Assembly: GCA_001600415.1 (NCBI GenBank) | Contig: BCJX01000007.1 | Coordinates: 62,001 to 126,000, forward strand | Length of the DNA: 64,000 nt | Origin: Pascua guehoae | Taxonomy: Eukaryota; Basidiomycota; Tremellomycetes; Trichosporonales; Trichosporonaceae | Direction of reading: 5' to 3' | Part shown: positions 11,751-21,330 of the stretch, one piece after another | Numbering within the stretch: the first letter of the stretch is position 1 | Layout of the letters: the number at the start of each line of letters is the position of its first letter | Made by a program: the position numbers and the translations under genes | Notes under the pieces: model-generated | What the model saw: only the letters and a program-made list of their open reading frames with translations | Told to the model about the DNA's origin: nothing | The model's database searches: none

Positions 11751-12407
11751 TAGCGGGAAAACTGTATGAGAATGTATTCATGGGTCTACTTTGGGCAGGT
11801 GTCGCCTGCGAATTCTTGGAACGGAAGGAGTAGATACGCTTGCACTTCAATGCGCTTGATGAGAAAGAGCGATGCCCTTTGCTGCTCCAAAGAGGTCGAG
11901 GTCAGCAGGTACTGAATGTGAAGCTTGGGTGCAGTTGTCGTGCCAGCCGAGGAGGCGAGCCTCTGGACGATGGAATCGCCCAAAGCCGTCGCAATCGTCA
12001 AAATGGTGCAGAGCGCGTGTCATGGTCTGCCTGGTACGGGTTTATGACATGGCGGCCCAATGTCTTGTCAAGGCCTAGAATGACCCTCTGCTCAAGCTCC
12101 GGTCCCAACAGGCACCTGTACATTCTGTCCACCGGCCACCTATATTCCAGAATGCATGGTGCCCGCCCAGCAAACCCGGCCGAAGGCGCCAAGTGGAGGT
12201 GGGAGTGGAGTGGAGGCTGGGCCGCTTGTTGCCGGTGGTACCCGCCCCATCCCCTGTCACCTCTGTGCCGACCCGGTCCGCAATTGCGCCGATATCCTTG
12301 CGACTCCAAAGCACCACTGTCCACAACTCATATGAAAGCCGCTGTCCCGTATGAAGCTCAGTATCTCCCCACATACCACGCCCATCTCCCCTTGCACACC
12401 CAGAAAC
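11751..12407. other. Intergenic, no gene seen
   Basis: 657 bp between two genes on the same strand. It holds the SDR 3' region and the promoter and leader of the next gene. No motif or repeat worth naming was found. Confidence 0.55.
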
Positions 12408-13988
12408 ATGCCAGTGACAGTCGGTTGGATCGGCCTCGGAGCCATGGGCTCGGGCATGGCTGCTGTATGTCAAGTCACACACGCTGGGTTTGATTTCTGA
12501 CAGCACAGAGTCTCCTCGAGCAGGGCTTCCCCGTCCAGGCGTACGACGTCTGGGCACCCTCGCTCGACACGGCCGTCGCCAAGGGCGCAGTGCGCTCCGC
12601 GACGCCCAGCGACGCTGCCAGGGGCGCACAGGTTCTCGGCCTCATGGTCGTCAGTGCTGCCCAGGTCGAGGATGTCTTGTTCGGTTCTGGAAAGGTGGCC
12701 GAGAGTGAGTTGGTTCTTTTGCGGTCGACTGGGGATAGCACCTGACAAACAACCAGTCCTCGAGCCCAACGCGTCCATCATTTGCTTCTCCACTGTCCCT
12801 CCGTCGTTCCAGATCAAGCTCCAGGAGCGCCTCGACGCACTGGGAACTGGCATTGGGGTGGGTACCGCCGTGACCTGGACGGAACTGACATTGCGCAGCT
12901 CGTGGACGCTCCCGTCTCGGGTGGCTTCCTCCGTGCCGCCGAGGGCCAGCTCAGCATCATGGTGTCCGGAACCTCGACCGCGTTGGACACTGCCCGCCCC
13001 GTCCTGGAAGCGCTGACCCGCGCGCCCAACGGCAACTTGGTCGTCGTCGGTGACCGCGTCGGCAAGGCCAGCGACTTTAAGCTCATCAACCAAGTCCTCT
13101 GTGGTATCCACATTGCCTCCACTGCGTGAGTGCAGCGTACTCAAACAAGGTGCAGAGCTGACCCACAGCGAGGCCATGGCGCTCGGAACCAGCCTCGGCG
13201 TCAACCCCCGCAAGCTGTACAACGCCCTCAAGGACAAGAGCTTTATGTGTAGGTTTTGCCCTACAATCGTATCTGACAATCTCAGTCGGCCACCGTGTCC
13301 CCTGGCTGCTGCAGGATGAGGGTATGACCAGGTCTGCCCTGACGATTATCCACAAGGACATGTCCATTGTCATGGACGAGGCGCGGTCGTGTGGATTCCC
13401 CGCCCAGCTGTCCTCTGCTGCTGAACAGGTAAGAACGCCGGGGTAACAACTCTCTGACGCCCCCAGCTCTACGTGGCCGGTATCGGTGCGGGCCTTGCCA
13501 AGGAGGACGATGTGGGCATTGCAAAGTTGTGGGAGCGGTTTGGCGGACGGCCAATCGTCGAATCCGGTACCGAGCAAGAGGAGGAGGCCAAGGCTGCCGA
13601 GGCCCAGGGCGGCGACGAGGCGATTGAGCTCGTGGGCCGCCTCCTCGACGCCATCCACACGATTTCTGCCGCCGAGGCGCTCGCGTTTGCAAGGAAAAAG
13701 GGCATGGACCTCGACGACGTCTTCAAGGTCGTCGGCACGTCGGCCGCCACCTCCAAACCCCTGGTCGCGTTCAAGGACGAGCTCTCGTGGCCCTCCAAGT
13801 TTTCCCCCAAGGACGGGCAGCAGACTGTCGCCGAGGTTCTGGCCGGCCTCGACCAGGTCATGGCGGCCGCCAAGCGCATCAATATTCCCCTGTTCCTCAC
13901 ACAGGCGGCTTACCAGCAGTTTGCGGTTGCTTCAGACAGGGGTCTCGGGAGCAAGGGATCTAGTATTGTTGGACAGCTTTGGAACTAA
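12408..13988 (+). CDS. Beta-hydroxyacid dehydrogenase with two C-terminal domains
   Basis: Seven exons: 12408-12464, 12509-12704, 12757-12857, 12899-13125, 13169-13248, 13286-13428, 13467-13988; introns 37-52 nt; 441 aa. It belongs to the 3-hydroxyisobutyrate/L-threonate dehydrogenase family: NAD-binding GWIGLGAMGSGMA at the N-terminus, substrate motif DAPVSGGFLRAAEGQ, and the catalytic Lys in KASDFKLINQVL. A first helical C-terminal domain (about residues 165-285) is followed by a second copy (about 300-441) with the same hallmarks, ELVGRLLDAIHTISAAEALAFA. The usual family length is near 300 aa. L-threonate or a related sugar acid is a plausible substrate, not proven. Confidence 0.88.
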
Positions 13989-15384
13989 TGGGACGGATAG
14001 TCGGTAGTTGTGTGATGGACACATTATAGACAATCAAACGAGGCCGTCTTGCGTCGTACCGGCCTGTGTCATGGAAACAACGACTAGACACGTCATCGGG
14101 TTCGCTTCAGTTCAGTATCTTCGAGGCCCAGCTGCAGCCTCGTTGCCAGCAACCCAAACATCTTGTCAGGCCATTCCGAGCCGATTGCGCCGACTGGATG
14201 GGGTGCGCGCCGACGGTAATGTTGAACAGCGCATATCCTGCACCGATGAGAGGCAAAAGAGGCCGATGAGCCGATCGTGACGCTTCCATCGACGGCGGTG
14301 ATTAACGGAACCCGCTCAAGGCGACGACATTTCAAGGCGACGGCATTTCAAGGCGACGACATTTCGTTGAGTGTACCGCAGAATGATGAAGAGGGGGCCG
14401 GAAGGAAGGAGGGCTCTGTCGAATGGTCTCTGTCCATGACAGCCAGGCACCATTCGACGCCATGCACAGTCCGCCCGATCAGTGCCAGCCAAACTCGGAC
14501 GGACGGAAGCAAATCTGTGGCTGAGTTGGCCGACTTGATCCGCAGCTTTTGTTCGACGCGTCGACGCGTCGGTCGTCGTGTGCCATCGGGCCACTTGTAA
14601 GACCACACCGACTTTTTGCAATCTCTCATCCGCAGCATCACTCTTGCAATGATACATGTCAAGCATACAAAACGGCAGCAACCTCGCTCACACAACCGAC
14701 CCGGCCCGTTGTGTTACACATGCTCCCCTCGTTGTCCCCTACCGACATGGCCATTTGACCGCTCGGGCCTCGACCAAAGGTGGCTCAATGGCTCAGGGCC
14801 AAAAGAGGCCGCTCCGGTCCGTTCCTCGCGAGGGCATGCGCATTCCGCAGGACATAGAACCGATGGGGATAAAGGAGATGACAACGTTGCCGTCGACAGG
14901 CGCCGGAAGACGCACAATGTTGAAGAATAAGACGCAATGGTGGCGTATCCATCTGCCAATGGACGGTCAGTGTCAAAGAGTGTCTGGGCCGAGCAACCAG
15001 GGGGCAACCGGGTCCACCAGGGCGGCTACGGATCAACAAACAGAGAGAGAGAGGGGGGCAGGGGCTCTTGGCATGGCCCAAAAGCAGCCTAAAGCAGTGC
15101 ACAGCAGCTCTCCAGTACGGCCAGTACGAGGGAGGGTGAGGGTCATTGCGCAATAGCGGTGCACGCCACGGTCCAAGCAAGGGCACATGCGTTCCGCCCA
15201 CTTGCATCCATCGCCTCGACACGGCCACTTCCATCGTAAACCATCTTTCGCATTCTCTCTCCCAACCTCTCTCTCTGTTGCTCCCACTAGTACTATCACC
15301 ACCTCTGTCTCGTTAGACCAGCTCACCTTCACTCCTTTGAACCCACACACNCCCCCCCCCCCTACCCCCACCCCATCCGCCATC
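13989..15384. other. Intergenic with a short tandem repeat and one undetermined base
   Basis: About 1.4 kb. It contains the 16-bp tandem repeat at 14318-14365 and, just before the next start codon, an undetermined base N at 15351 followed by eleven C. No gene seen. Confidence 0.6.
14318..14365. repeat. 16-bp tandem repeat, three units
   Basis: The unit AAGGCGACGACATTTC occurs three times head to tail; the middle unit differs by one base. Confidence 0.9.
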
Positions 15385-16421
15385 ATGCTCTCCGTCGCCC
15401 TCCTCTCTATGCTCGCCAGCCTTGTTTCGGCCGCCACCCCCCTCGACATTGCCGGTCTCGAGGCCAACTTTGCCAGTGCGTACATTACACTGTCCCCAGA
15501 AAACACATGCTGACATGTAGACGCTGGCCTTGACACCCTCTTCCCCGACTTTAAGCCGCAGGGTGTCCTCCAGGCCTCGTTTGGTGGCAAGTCGATCACG
15601 CCTGGCGAGCTTGTTCCTCAGGACACGGCCGGCACCACGCCGACCTTTATCGTCGACTCGGTCGACACTTTCGACGCCACTGCGGTATGTTGACAGGCCT
15701 CGTACGAGCACGTAAACTCGGACCACTGACACGACTCTAGGCCGCGGGCTACACTGCGCTCCTTGTCGACGCCAACATTGTCGGCACGGACGAGTCTGGC
15801 AAGGCCCAGAACCTCCACTGGCTCGCCAACAATGTCCAGGTCGGCGCGGGCGGCTCTGACGGCTCGCACCCCGTGAGCACCGAGGGCGCCACGCAGATCC
15901 GCTCGTACGCCGGCCCCGGCCCCGCCGAGGGCTCGGGCTCGCACCGCTACGTCTTCCTCCTGTACGCCCAGCCCGCCGACTTTGTCGCGCCCGCAGGCTA
16001 CGACGCGCCCATCGAGTCGGTCGACCCCTTTGACCTGACCACGTACGTCAAGGACGCCAACCTCGAGCTCGTCGCCGCCAACTACTTTAACGTCGAGAAC
16101 GGCGTCGCGACCGTGACCGTCTCGGAGACCAAGGCCGTCGACTCGGCCACCCTCGTTGCCGCCTCGGCCACTGCTGCTTCCGCCTCGGCCTCTGCGTCTG
16201 CCTCGGCCTCGGGCGCCGCCTCGGGTGCTGCCTCTGCCGCCGCCTCGGGCTCGGCCGGCGCCTCGACCGCCGCCGACTCAAAGAGCTCTACCGGCGCCGA
16301 AAAGCCCAGCGTCAGCGCCCCCTCGGCCTCGGCCACCCCCGTGTCGGGCGCCACCCAGCTCGCCGCCCCCGCCTTGGCCCTCGGCGTCCTCGTCGCCGGC
16401 ACCGTTTTCGCCATGTTCTAA
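15385..16421 (+). CDS. GPI-anchored PEBP-like secreted protein
   Basis: Exons 15385-15475, 15521-15684, 15741-16421; introns 45 and 56 nt; 311 aa. A signal peptide ends near residue 19 (SLVSAA). The body resembles the phosphatidylethanolamine-binding fold: LLVDANIVGTDE, a ligand-pocket region with NLHWLANNV, and HRYVFLLYAQP. A stalk of about 70 residues made mostly of Ser and Ala follows, then a hydrophobic tail with no charged end, LALGVLVAGTVFAMF, typical of a GPI signal. It should sit at the plasma membrane or in the wall. The two opposite frames over the Ser/Ala stalk are also open, an effect of its GC-rich codons. Confidence 0.85.
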
Positions 16422-16717
16422 TATGCCACATTGTAGACTTGTGTCCATAGACCACTAGACGGTCAGCGCCGCGCGCGCATCGTATATGCCCCCTGTGCAT
16501 TCCCACACCGAACATTATGTCACTTTATTTGTCTCCCCCGGCGTCGGCCGCAAACACCGGGGTTGTGCATAGGATACGCCCATGGTGATTCACGACATGA
16601 TGCTCCCTACACGACTAATCATCTCGACACCCCGCATCTCTGGAACGCCACCAAGTATGCGCTCCCAGAGGCGCCAACAACCATAATTTTCATTGACAAC
16701 GCCTTAGATTACTCGAC

Positions 16718-18787
16718 CTACGCGCCCACACGGTCCCACTTTACATACTTGAAGTAGGCATAGCTAAGGCACGGCGTCTCGTTGACACCCTGCGCAAACA
16801 CGCCCAGGTGGACGCCGGTAAAGAGCGGCCGGAGCTCCGAGCTCGCCATGGTACCGACCACGACAGGGCCAGCGTCGGGGAGAGAATAGGCAAACTCGTA
16901 CTGCTGCGTGCGCGCCTTGATGTAGAACGTGACGGGTGTGCCGGGGGTAATGTCGAGCGGGAACGTGGAAGTCTTTGTCATGGTTAGTCGACTGGTGCTC
17001 CCGTGCTCCCGACACTGGCCAAAGACCAACTCACCTCAAACTCGTCGCCCACTGGTCGCTTGAATGCAATCTCGACCCTCCCATCCCCCGCACCGCGCAC
17101 GCTGAGCGCCGCATGCTCGCAGTTGCTCATCCACACGACCGTTCCCGCCTCTTCTCCCCGCTTGCGCGGGGTAAACTCGACCTCTGTGGTGCAGTCGAGG
17201 TTGAAACTCGTCTGCTTCTGGAGGAGCATGGCTGGCGAGTGCTCGACGTCGAGCGTCGTCGGTCCGCCGCGCAGGGCGAGGTACCCGGGTCTCTTGGTGA
17301 GAGAGTAGAATTGCCGCAGGGGCACGCGGACAGTGTACCATCCGATTCTGAGGGCTGCAGATTGTGAGAACGGGAGGCTTAGGGCAACTCACTATCACTG
17401 TCAAAGTTGTCGACCCAGCCACTCTGCTCGGGGACAAGCGTCAACCCCTCGCCCTCGCCGACGAGCTCGATCCTCTTCTTCTTATTCACCACGGGCCACC
17501 CATCGACCCACTCCATGGGCGCCATAAACGTCTCCCGGCCGAGGTGCGTCGGCATCCCCATGATCCCCTGCCTGGTCACCCCGGCCTCGAACACGGGTCG
17601 AACCCCGAGGAAAACAGCAATCCACCTCCCCTCTTCGTCGGCAATCAGGTCCATATGGCCCGTATTCTGGATATCCCGGTGGTCGCCATTAAAGACGACC
17701 GGGTTGACGCCCTCGGGCGGCGCGTCAAACGGACCCAGAGGCGAGGTCGAGCGGTAGACGCACTCGCGGTGCCCGTCCTCTGTCCCGCCCTCGGCCGTGA
17801 ACAAGTAATAGTACCCGTCCCTCTTCAAAATGTGGCAGCCCTCGGCGACGCCCAGATCGGACACCTTGGCAAGGACGGGCGGCGTGAGCGACGTGCCCGT
17901 CTCCAAGTCGATTTCGTTGATCCACGACCGGATCGCCTTGGTGCCGTTGGAAAAGTCAAACCGCGTGACGGTCTGGTACACGCGCCCGTCGTCGTCAAAG
18001 AAGAGCTGCGGCGTCAGTGTCATAGCATACCCCTCTCGCGTACAGGCCACTCACGTCCTGGTCAAAGCCCACTTCCTCGAGGTAGACGGCGTCGCTCCAC
18101 TTCGAGTCGTCGAAAATGTCGTCCGTCCACACGTAGAACCCCGAGGGGATAATCTCCCGCCTCCCATCCTGTTCTTGTCAGCGGCCGCAAGGTACAGCCC
18201 CACCCACATGCAGTTTGCGATAGCGCCAGAAACACGCGCAGGCCATGTACCACCGCCCATTGTGGTACCGGAGCGTCGGGGCCCAGAGACCGCCCGACGT
18301 CTCTACCGTGCGCATGTCCACGCCCTGGCTGCGGCGGTTCACCGCATGGCTGATCAGCTGGGGTGTGAGCTCGGTTGGATGGGACTGGTCCCGGCCACGG
18401 CTGGTACAGGTGCGTCCGCAAAGTCTTGAGACTGCGGCTTTGAGCTCGGTCTAGTCCAAGTTGCATGGACACTCTAGACCAATGCAGCACGGCAAGTGGA
18501 TACACTCATGGCTCCTGCTTGCTGTATCCCACATGTCACCGTCCTGTCTACGCGTGCCCTAGCTTCATGTGGCAGTCTCAAGACTTTGGGGGCACACCTG
18601 GAGTCTGGGTCTGGACGACACACACCTTCCAGTTGACCAGATCCGTACTGTGATACACCGGAAGCCCCGGAAAGAACTCAAACGTGCTCGTGGCGACAAA
18701 GTAGCCCTGGCCGGGCACATGGCAGATGGTGGGGTCTGGGTTGAAGCCCGGGAGGATCGGGTTGCGGTAAGTGTTAGTCACGGGCAT
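16718..18787 (-). CDS. GH43 beta-xylosidase / alpha-arabinofuranosidase
   Basis: Exons (minus): 18787-18626, 18357-18208, 18168-18055, 18005-17393, 17354-17035, 16972-16718; 537 aa, normal for the family. The start NPILPGFNPDPTICH carries the catalytic base Asp of the five-bladed propeller; GGLWAPTLRY and the glycine-rich GHMDLIADEEGRWIAVFLGVRP follow. The catalytic acid is probably the Glu of VAEGCHILKRDGYYYLFTAEGG. Residues from about 340 form the beta-sandwich domain found behind many fungal GH43 xylosidases. There is no signal peptide, so it may act on imported xylo-oligosaccharides. Intron 1 (18358-18625, 268 nt) contains a 194-bp MITE-like element; without it the intron would be 74 nt. 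The other introns are 38-62 nt. Confidence 0.9.
18407..18600 (-). mobile_element. MITE-like element, copy 2, inside the GH43 intron
   Basis: Terminal inverted repeats start CAGGTGYGYCC and share AAAGTCTTGAGACTGC; 26 of 29 terminal positions agree. The interior aligns with copy 1 (2867-3053) along its whole length when reversed. The left side is flanked by TA, the right by GA, so a TA duplication, if there was one, has decayed on one side. It lies wholly between the donor (18625) and the acceptor (18358) of GH43 intron 1. Confidence 0.85.
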
Positions 18788-19218
18788 GGTGTCGCTTGTG
18801 GTACAGTGAGCTGGGAGTGAGTGCACTTGCTAGGTGCTATAAAGGCGTCGATGCACAGAATGTGTAGCTTATGCATCAGCCTGCATGGTAGAGACGAGTA
18901 ACATGAGGTGGTGACGGGCCGTGATCTTGACTACGTGGTGGGCATCTCGGGCAATTCTCGGGAAATACGCCGGCGTCCGGCCCGCGACGTGGATAGCCGG
19001 ACAAGCGCCATCTCTTTAACGACCGAGGCCACTGCCGTTGGGGGCTGCTGTCCCGCATGGTGGTCAATGGTGTCCGAGTGACGATGACGAACCGGGGTCA
19101 CTTACGAGGCGATCACAGGCGCCATTAACCATTCACACAACCCAAGGCTGACGTGCCTGCACTTGCCGGGCGGCAACAGCCATGGCCTGCGGTGGAGGGA
19201 GGGCGGTACCGAAACACG
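18788..19218. other. GH43 promoter region
   Basis: Upstream of the GH43 start (18787, minus). No tRNA or coding region was recognised. It may hold the rest of the old phosphoglycerate mutase gene in unreadable form, since the relic starts at 19219. Confidence 0.45.
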
Positions 19219-19430
19219 GTGCACATTTCGAGCAACCACCTCCTCGCCATTGTCCGCGCGGCCAAGGCTCGTGTCCACCACTACATCCACGGCTTCAGTG
19301 ACGGCCGTGACACCGAAGTCTGCCATAAGTATGTCCAGCTTGCCGCCCTCGCGGAGATTGGCCTCAGCTGGTCGTTTGTTGGCCGCTACTCCGCTACGCC
19401 ATGGACCGTGACAAGCGCCGGCAACGCGCA
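19219..19430 (+). pseudogene. Relic of cofactor-independent phosphoglycerate mutase
   Basis: About 210 bases still read as part of this glycolytic enzyme: a degraded VHSH-type segment (VHISSNHLLAI), then IHGFSDGRDT, a clear match to the family's HxFxDGRDT, then VGRY. Immediately afterwards the frame shifts and YAMDRDKR, another invariant family motif, continues in a second frame. The shift is explained by a repeated CGCTAC (ggccgctactccgctacg). There is no start, no metal-site Ser region and no C-terminal half. It is a fragment, not a gene. Confidence 0.75.
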
Positions 19431-19550
19431 TGACGTCCAGTTTACACCGCCAGTCCTTGCACCACCCTCGCATCTCGCATCACGTCTCACCTTGCCCCCA
19501 AGGAGACGCGACACCCCTCGTGTATTCCCACGTCGGACAACGCAGCCACC

Positions 19551-19647
19551 GGCGGGGTAGGAAAGTGGTTACTCCGCCTCCCTGCTACCTGCTCTCCAGG
19601 TCAGGAGGTGCCCTCTGGGCGCGCGCGTTCGAATCGCGTCTCCGTCG
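19551..19647 (+). tRNA. tRNA-Ser (GCT) with a 15-nt intron
   Basis: Acceptor stem GGCGGGG pairs with CTCCGTC (19640-19646; two G-U pairs); the discriminator base is G. D-arm GGA-loop-TCC with AGTGGTTA; anticodon stem CCTCC (19577-19581) pairs with GGAGG (19604-19608). Anticodon GCT is at 19584-19586. The intron 19588-19602 starts after position 37, the standard place. A long variable arm with a GCCC/GGGC stem (19610-19620) is diagnostic of Ser/Leu. T-arm GCGCG-TTCGAAT-CGCGT. A TTTT run at 19688 may end transcription. Recognised by hand, not by a covariance model. Confidence 0.85.
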
Positions 19648-19686
19648 ATGTAGTCCCCTGATCCACGCTGTGGAGCTGGGATATTC

Positions 19687-20018
19687 CTTTTGCATGTCAG
19701 GAGGCGTTCGAGGTGAGGCCCCTGTGCGACATGGTGGCCGTGTGCGATTCAGTTCCCAGACGTGCCAGGACCAGCGGCCATCGGTTTCCGCCAATAGGCC
19801 GGTGGTCAGTACGGTCAACACAGCATCCAGTTCCGTCCAGCCTCCATATGCGGTAACTTTCGCATGTCAACGGACGTTCGAGTGAGGCACTGAGCGACGC
19901 TGTGCATGTGTTATTCAGTTCGTCGACGCCGGGCACCATCGGTGGTGACCAACAGGCTGATGGTCTCAGTACCGTCAGCACAGTAGCGAGTTGCGTCCCG
20001 CGCCTCTATCAGCAGTAA
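19687..20018. repeat. Degenerate tandem repeat, two units of 170 and 162 bp
   Basis: Unit A (19687-19856) and unit B (19857-20018) both begin CTTTYGCATGTCA, continue CGTTCGAGGTGAGGC or CGTTCGAGTGAGGC, share ATTCAGTT, CATCGGT and GTCAGTAC or CTCAGTACCGTCA, and end CCTCYAT...GTAA. They are clearly one duplicated segment, now heavily diverged. No coding capacity and no terminal inverted repeat seen. It starts 40 bp after the tRNA-Ser. Confidence 0.8.
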
Positions 20019-20059
20019 AACGCGTGATTCACCCACCACCTGAAGACCACCAATAGTTT

Positions 20060-20126
20060 CATTTCCATCTCCCACACACATTTCCATTCCACACTCATTT
20101 CCATCCCACACTCATTTCCATCACCC
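20060..20126. repeat. Short tandem repeat CATTTCCAT(Y)CCACACT
   Basis: Four imperfect head-to-tail copies of a roughly 17-bp unit, just beyond the stop codon of the glutathione transferase gene, in its 3' untranslated region. Confidence 0.8.
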
Positions 20127-20150
20127 CTCACAACTCGTTTTATGACCGCC

Positions 20151-21330
20151 CTAATCCGCCTTCTTGCGCTTCTTGTCGGGCCCGTCCTCCTCGTCGGCCT
20201 CGCGCAGGTACTTTGCCATGACGGCATACTGCTCCCTTGCGTCCTCTGCATTGTGCTCGGCCAGCTGCTCGGGCACCTGGAGACCCAGCTTGACAGCGGG
20301 GCGGCCGTAGATCGAGTCGGACCAGATGGTCAAGTTTGGGAACATTTGCACGTCCATTCCCACCGACGTGTGCATGACAATGGACGGAAAGACGGCCAGG
20401 TCGGCAAAGGAAAGCTTGTCGCCGACGAGCCACTTGCGCTTCTTTTCGGCAAACTGGCCCTCGAGGACGCGGTACAGGTCCTGCAGGCCGTTGTACGAGT
20501 CGCGGATCGCAAAGGGGTCCTTGACCTGCTGCCGCTTGCTGGCGTGTCAGCACCTCTGGGGTATGGGTGGGTGCGAGTTTTGGGAATCGGGCCGTGTCTT
20601 GGCCGCGGAGAGACGGGATACGCACAAAAAGTTGTTGAGCTGGCCCTGCTGGGCCGCCAGAGCCGAACCAAACGCGATCCAGCTGGTCATTTCGGCCTGC
20701 AGGTGTGGGTCGGAAAAGGACAGCCGGTGCTCCTTGTCTGGAGTTTGTGAGTCTTGGCCTGGTGCATGCGATGAGACGTCAGAGGAGGAAGCAATACCTA
20801 CCGTAGCGGTTCGCCAACCACAGGGCAATGCTCCCAGACTCGAACAGGTGGAGGCCATCGGCATTGTCGTCGACCAGTGCTGGGATCTTGCCGACGGGGT
20901 TGATCTTGCGGTACTCGGGTTGCTGGAGAGTCAGCCAAGAATAGGACGCAGGCAGTCATCAGGGTATTGAGCTGAGTCGGGAGACACCATGAATGCGACG
21001 TGCGAAGCGGCCGCGTGCTCTTCTTTCGACCGCACTCTCAACCCATGCCGCATGCTGCCGACTGTCACACCGTCGACACTACACTTCACTCCTGCCAGCA
21101 CGCTCGGTACACACCTTCTGGATGCCCGTCTTAAGGTCCACGTTGCACACATCGTAGCTCAGCTCGCTCTTGGCCAGGACGGGATACGCCTCGCGGAGCT
21201 CCTCGAGCATGATGGGGATCTTGTACCCGTTCTGCGACTTGTACGTGTACAGGTGGAGCTGAGGGGGCCCCTGGTCGTCGACCTCGCCAGCCGGCGAGGG
21301 TTCGAGCTTGAGTGACGCTTTGGAAGGCAT
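20151..21330 (-). CDS. Glutathione S-transferase, Ure2p/YfcG-like type
   Basis: Exons (minus): 21330-21115, 20922-20802, 20737-20626, 20538-20151; 278 aa. The N-terminal thioredoxin fold gives LHLYTYKSQNGYKIPIMLEE, the cis-Pro motif VGKIPALVD, and the glutathione gamma-Glu contact FESGSIALWL. The helical domain follows with DLAVFPSI and WSDSIYGRPAV. The pattern fits the fungal group related to Ure2/YfcG rather than the classical mammalian classes. The C-terminus is Lys-rich (DKKRKKAD). The role is glutathione conjugation or disulfide reduction in stress; the substrate is not readable. Intron 1 (192 nt) is long; the others are 64 and 87 nt. Confidence 0.9.

Noticed and set aside
16082..16414. 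Open frames opposite and beside the Ser/Ala stalk of the PEBP-like gene
   Set aside because: Caused by GCC/TCG codon repeats in the true frame; no independent support.
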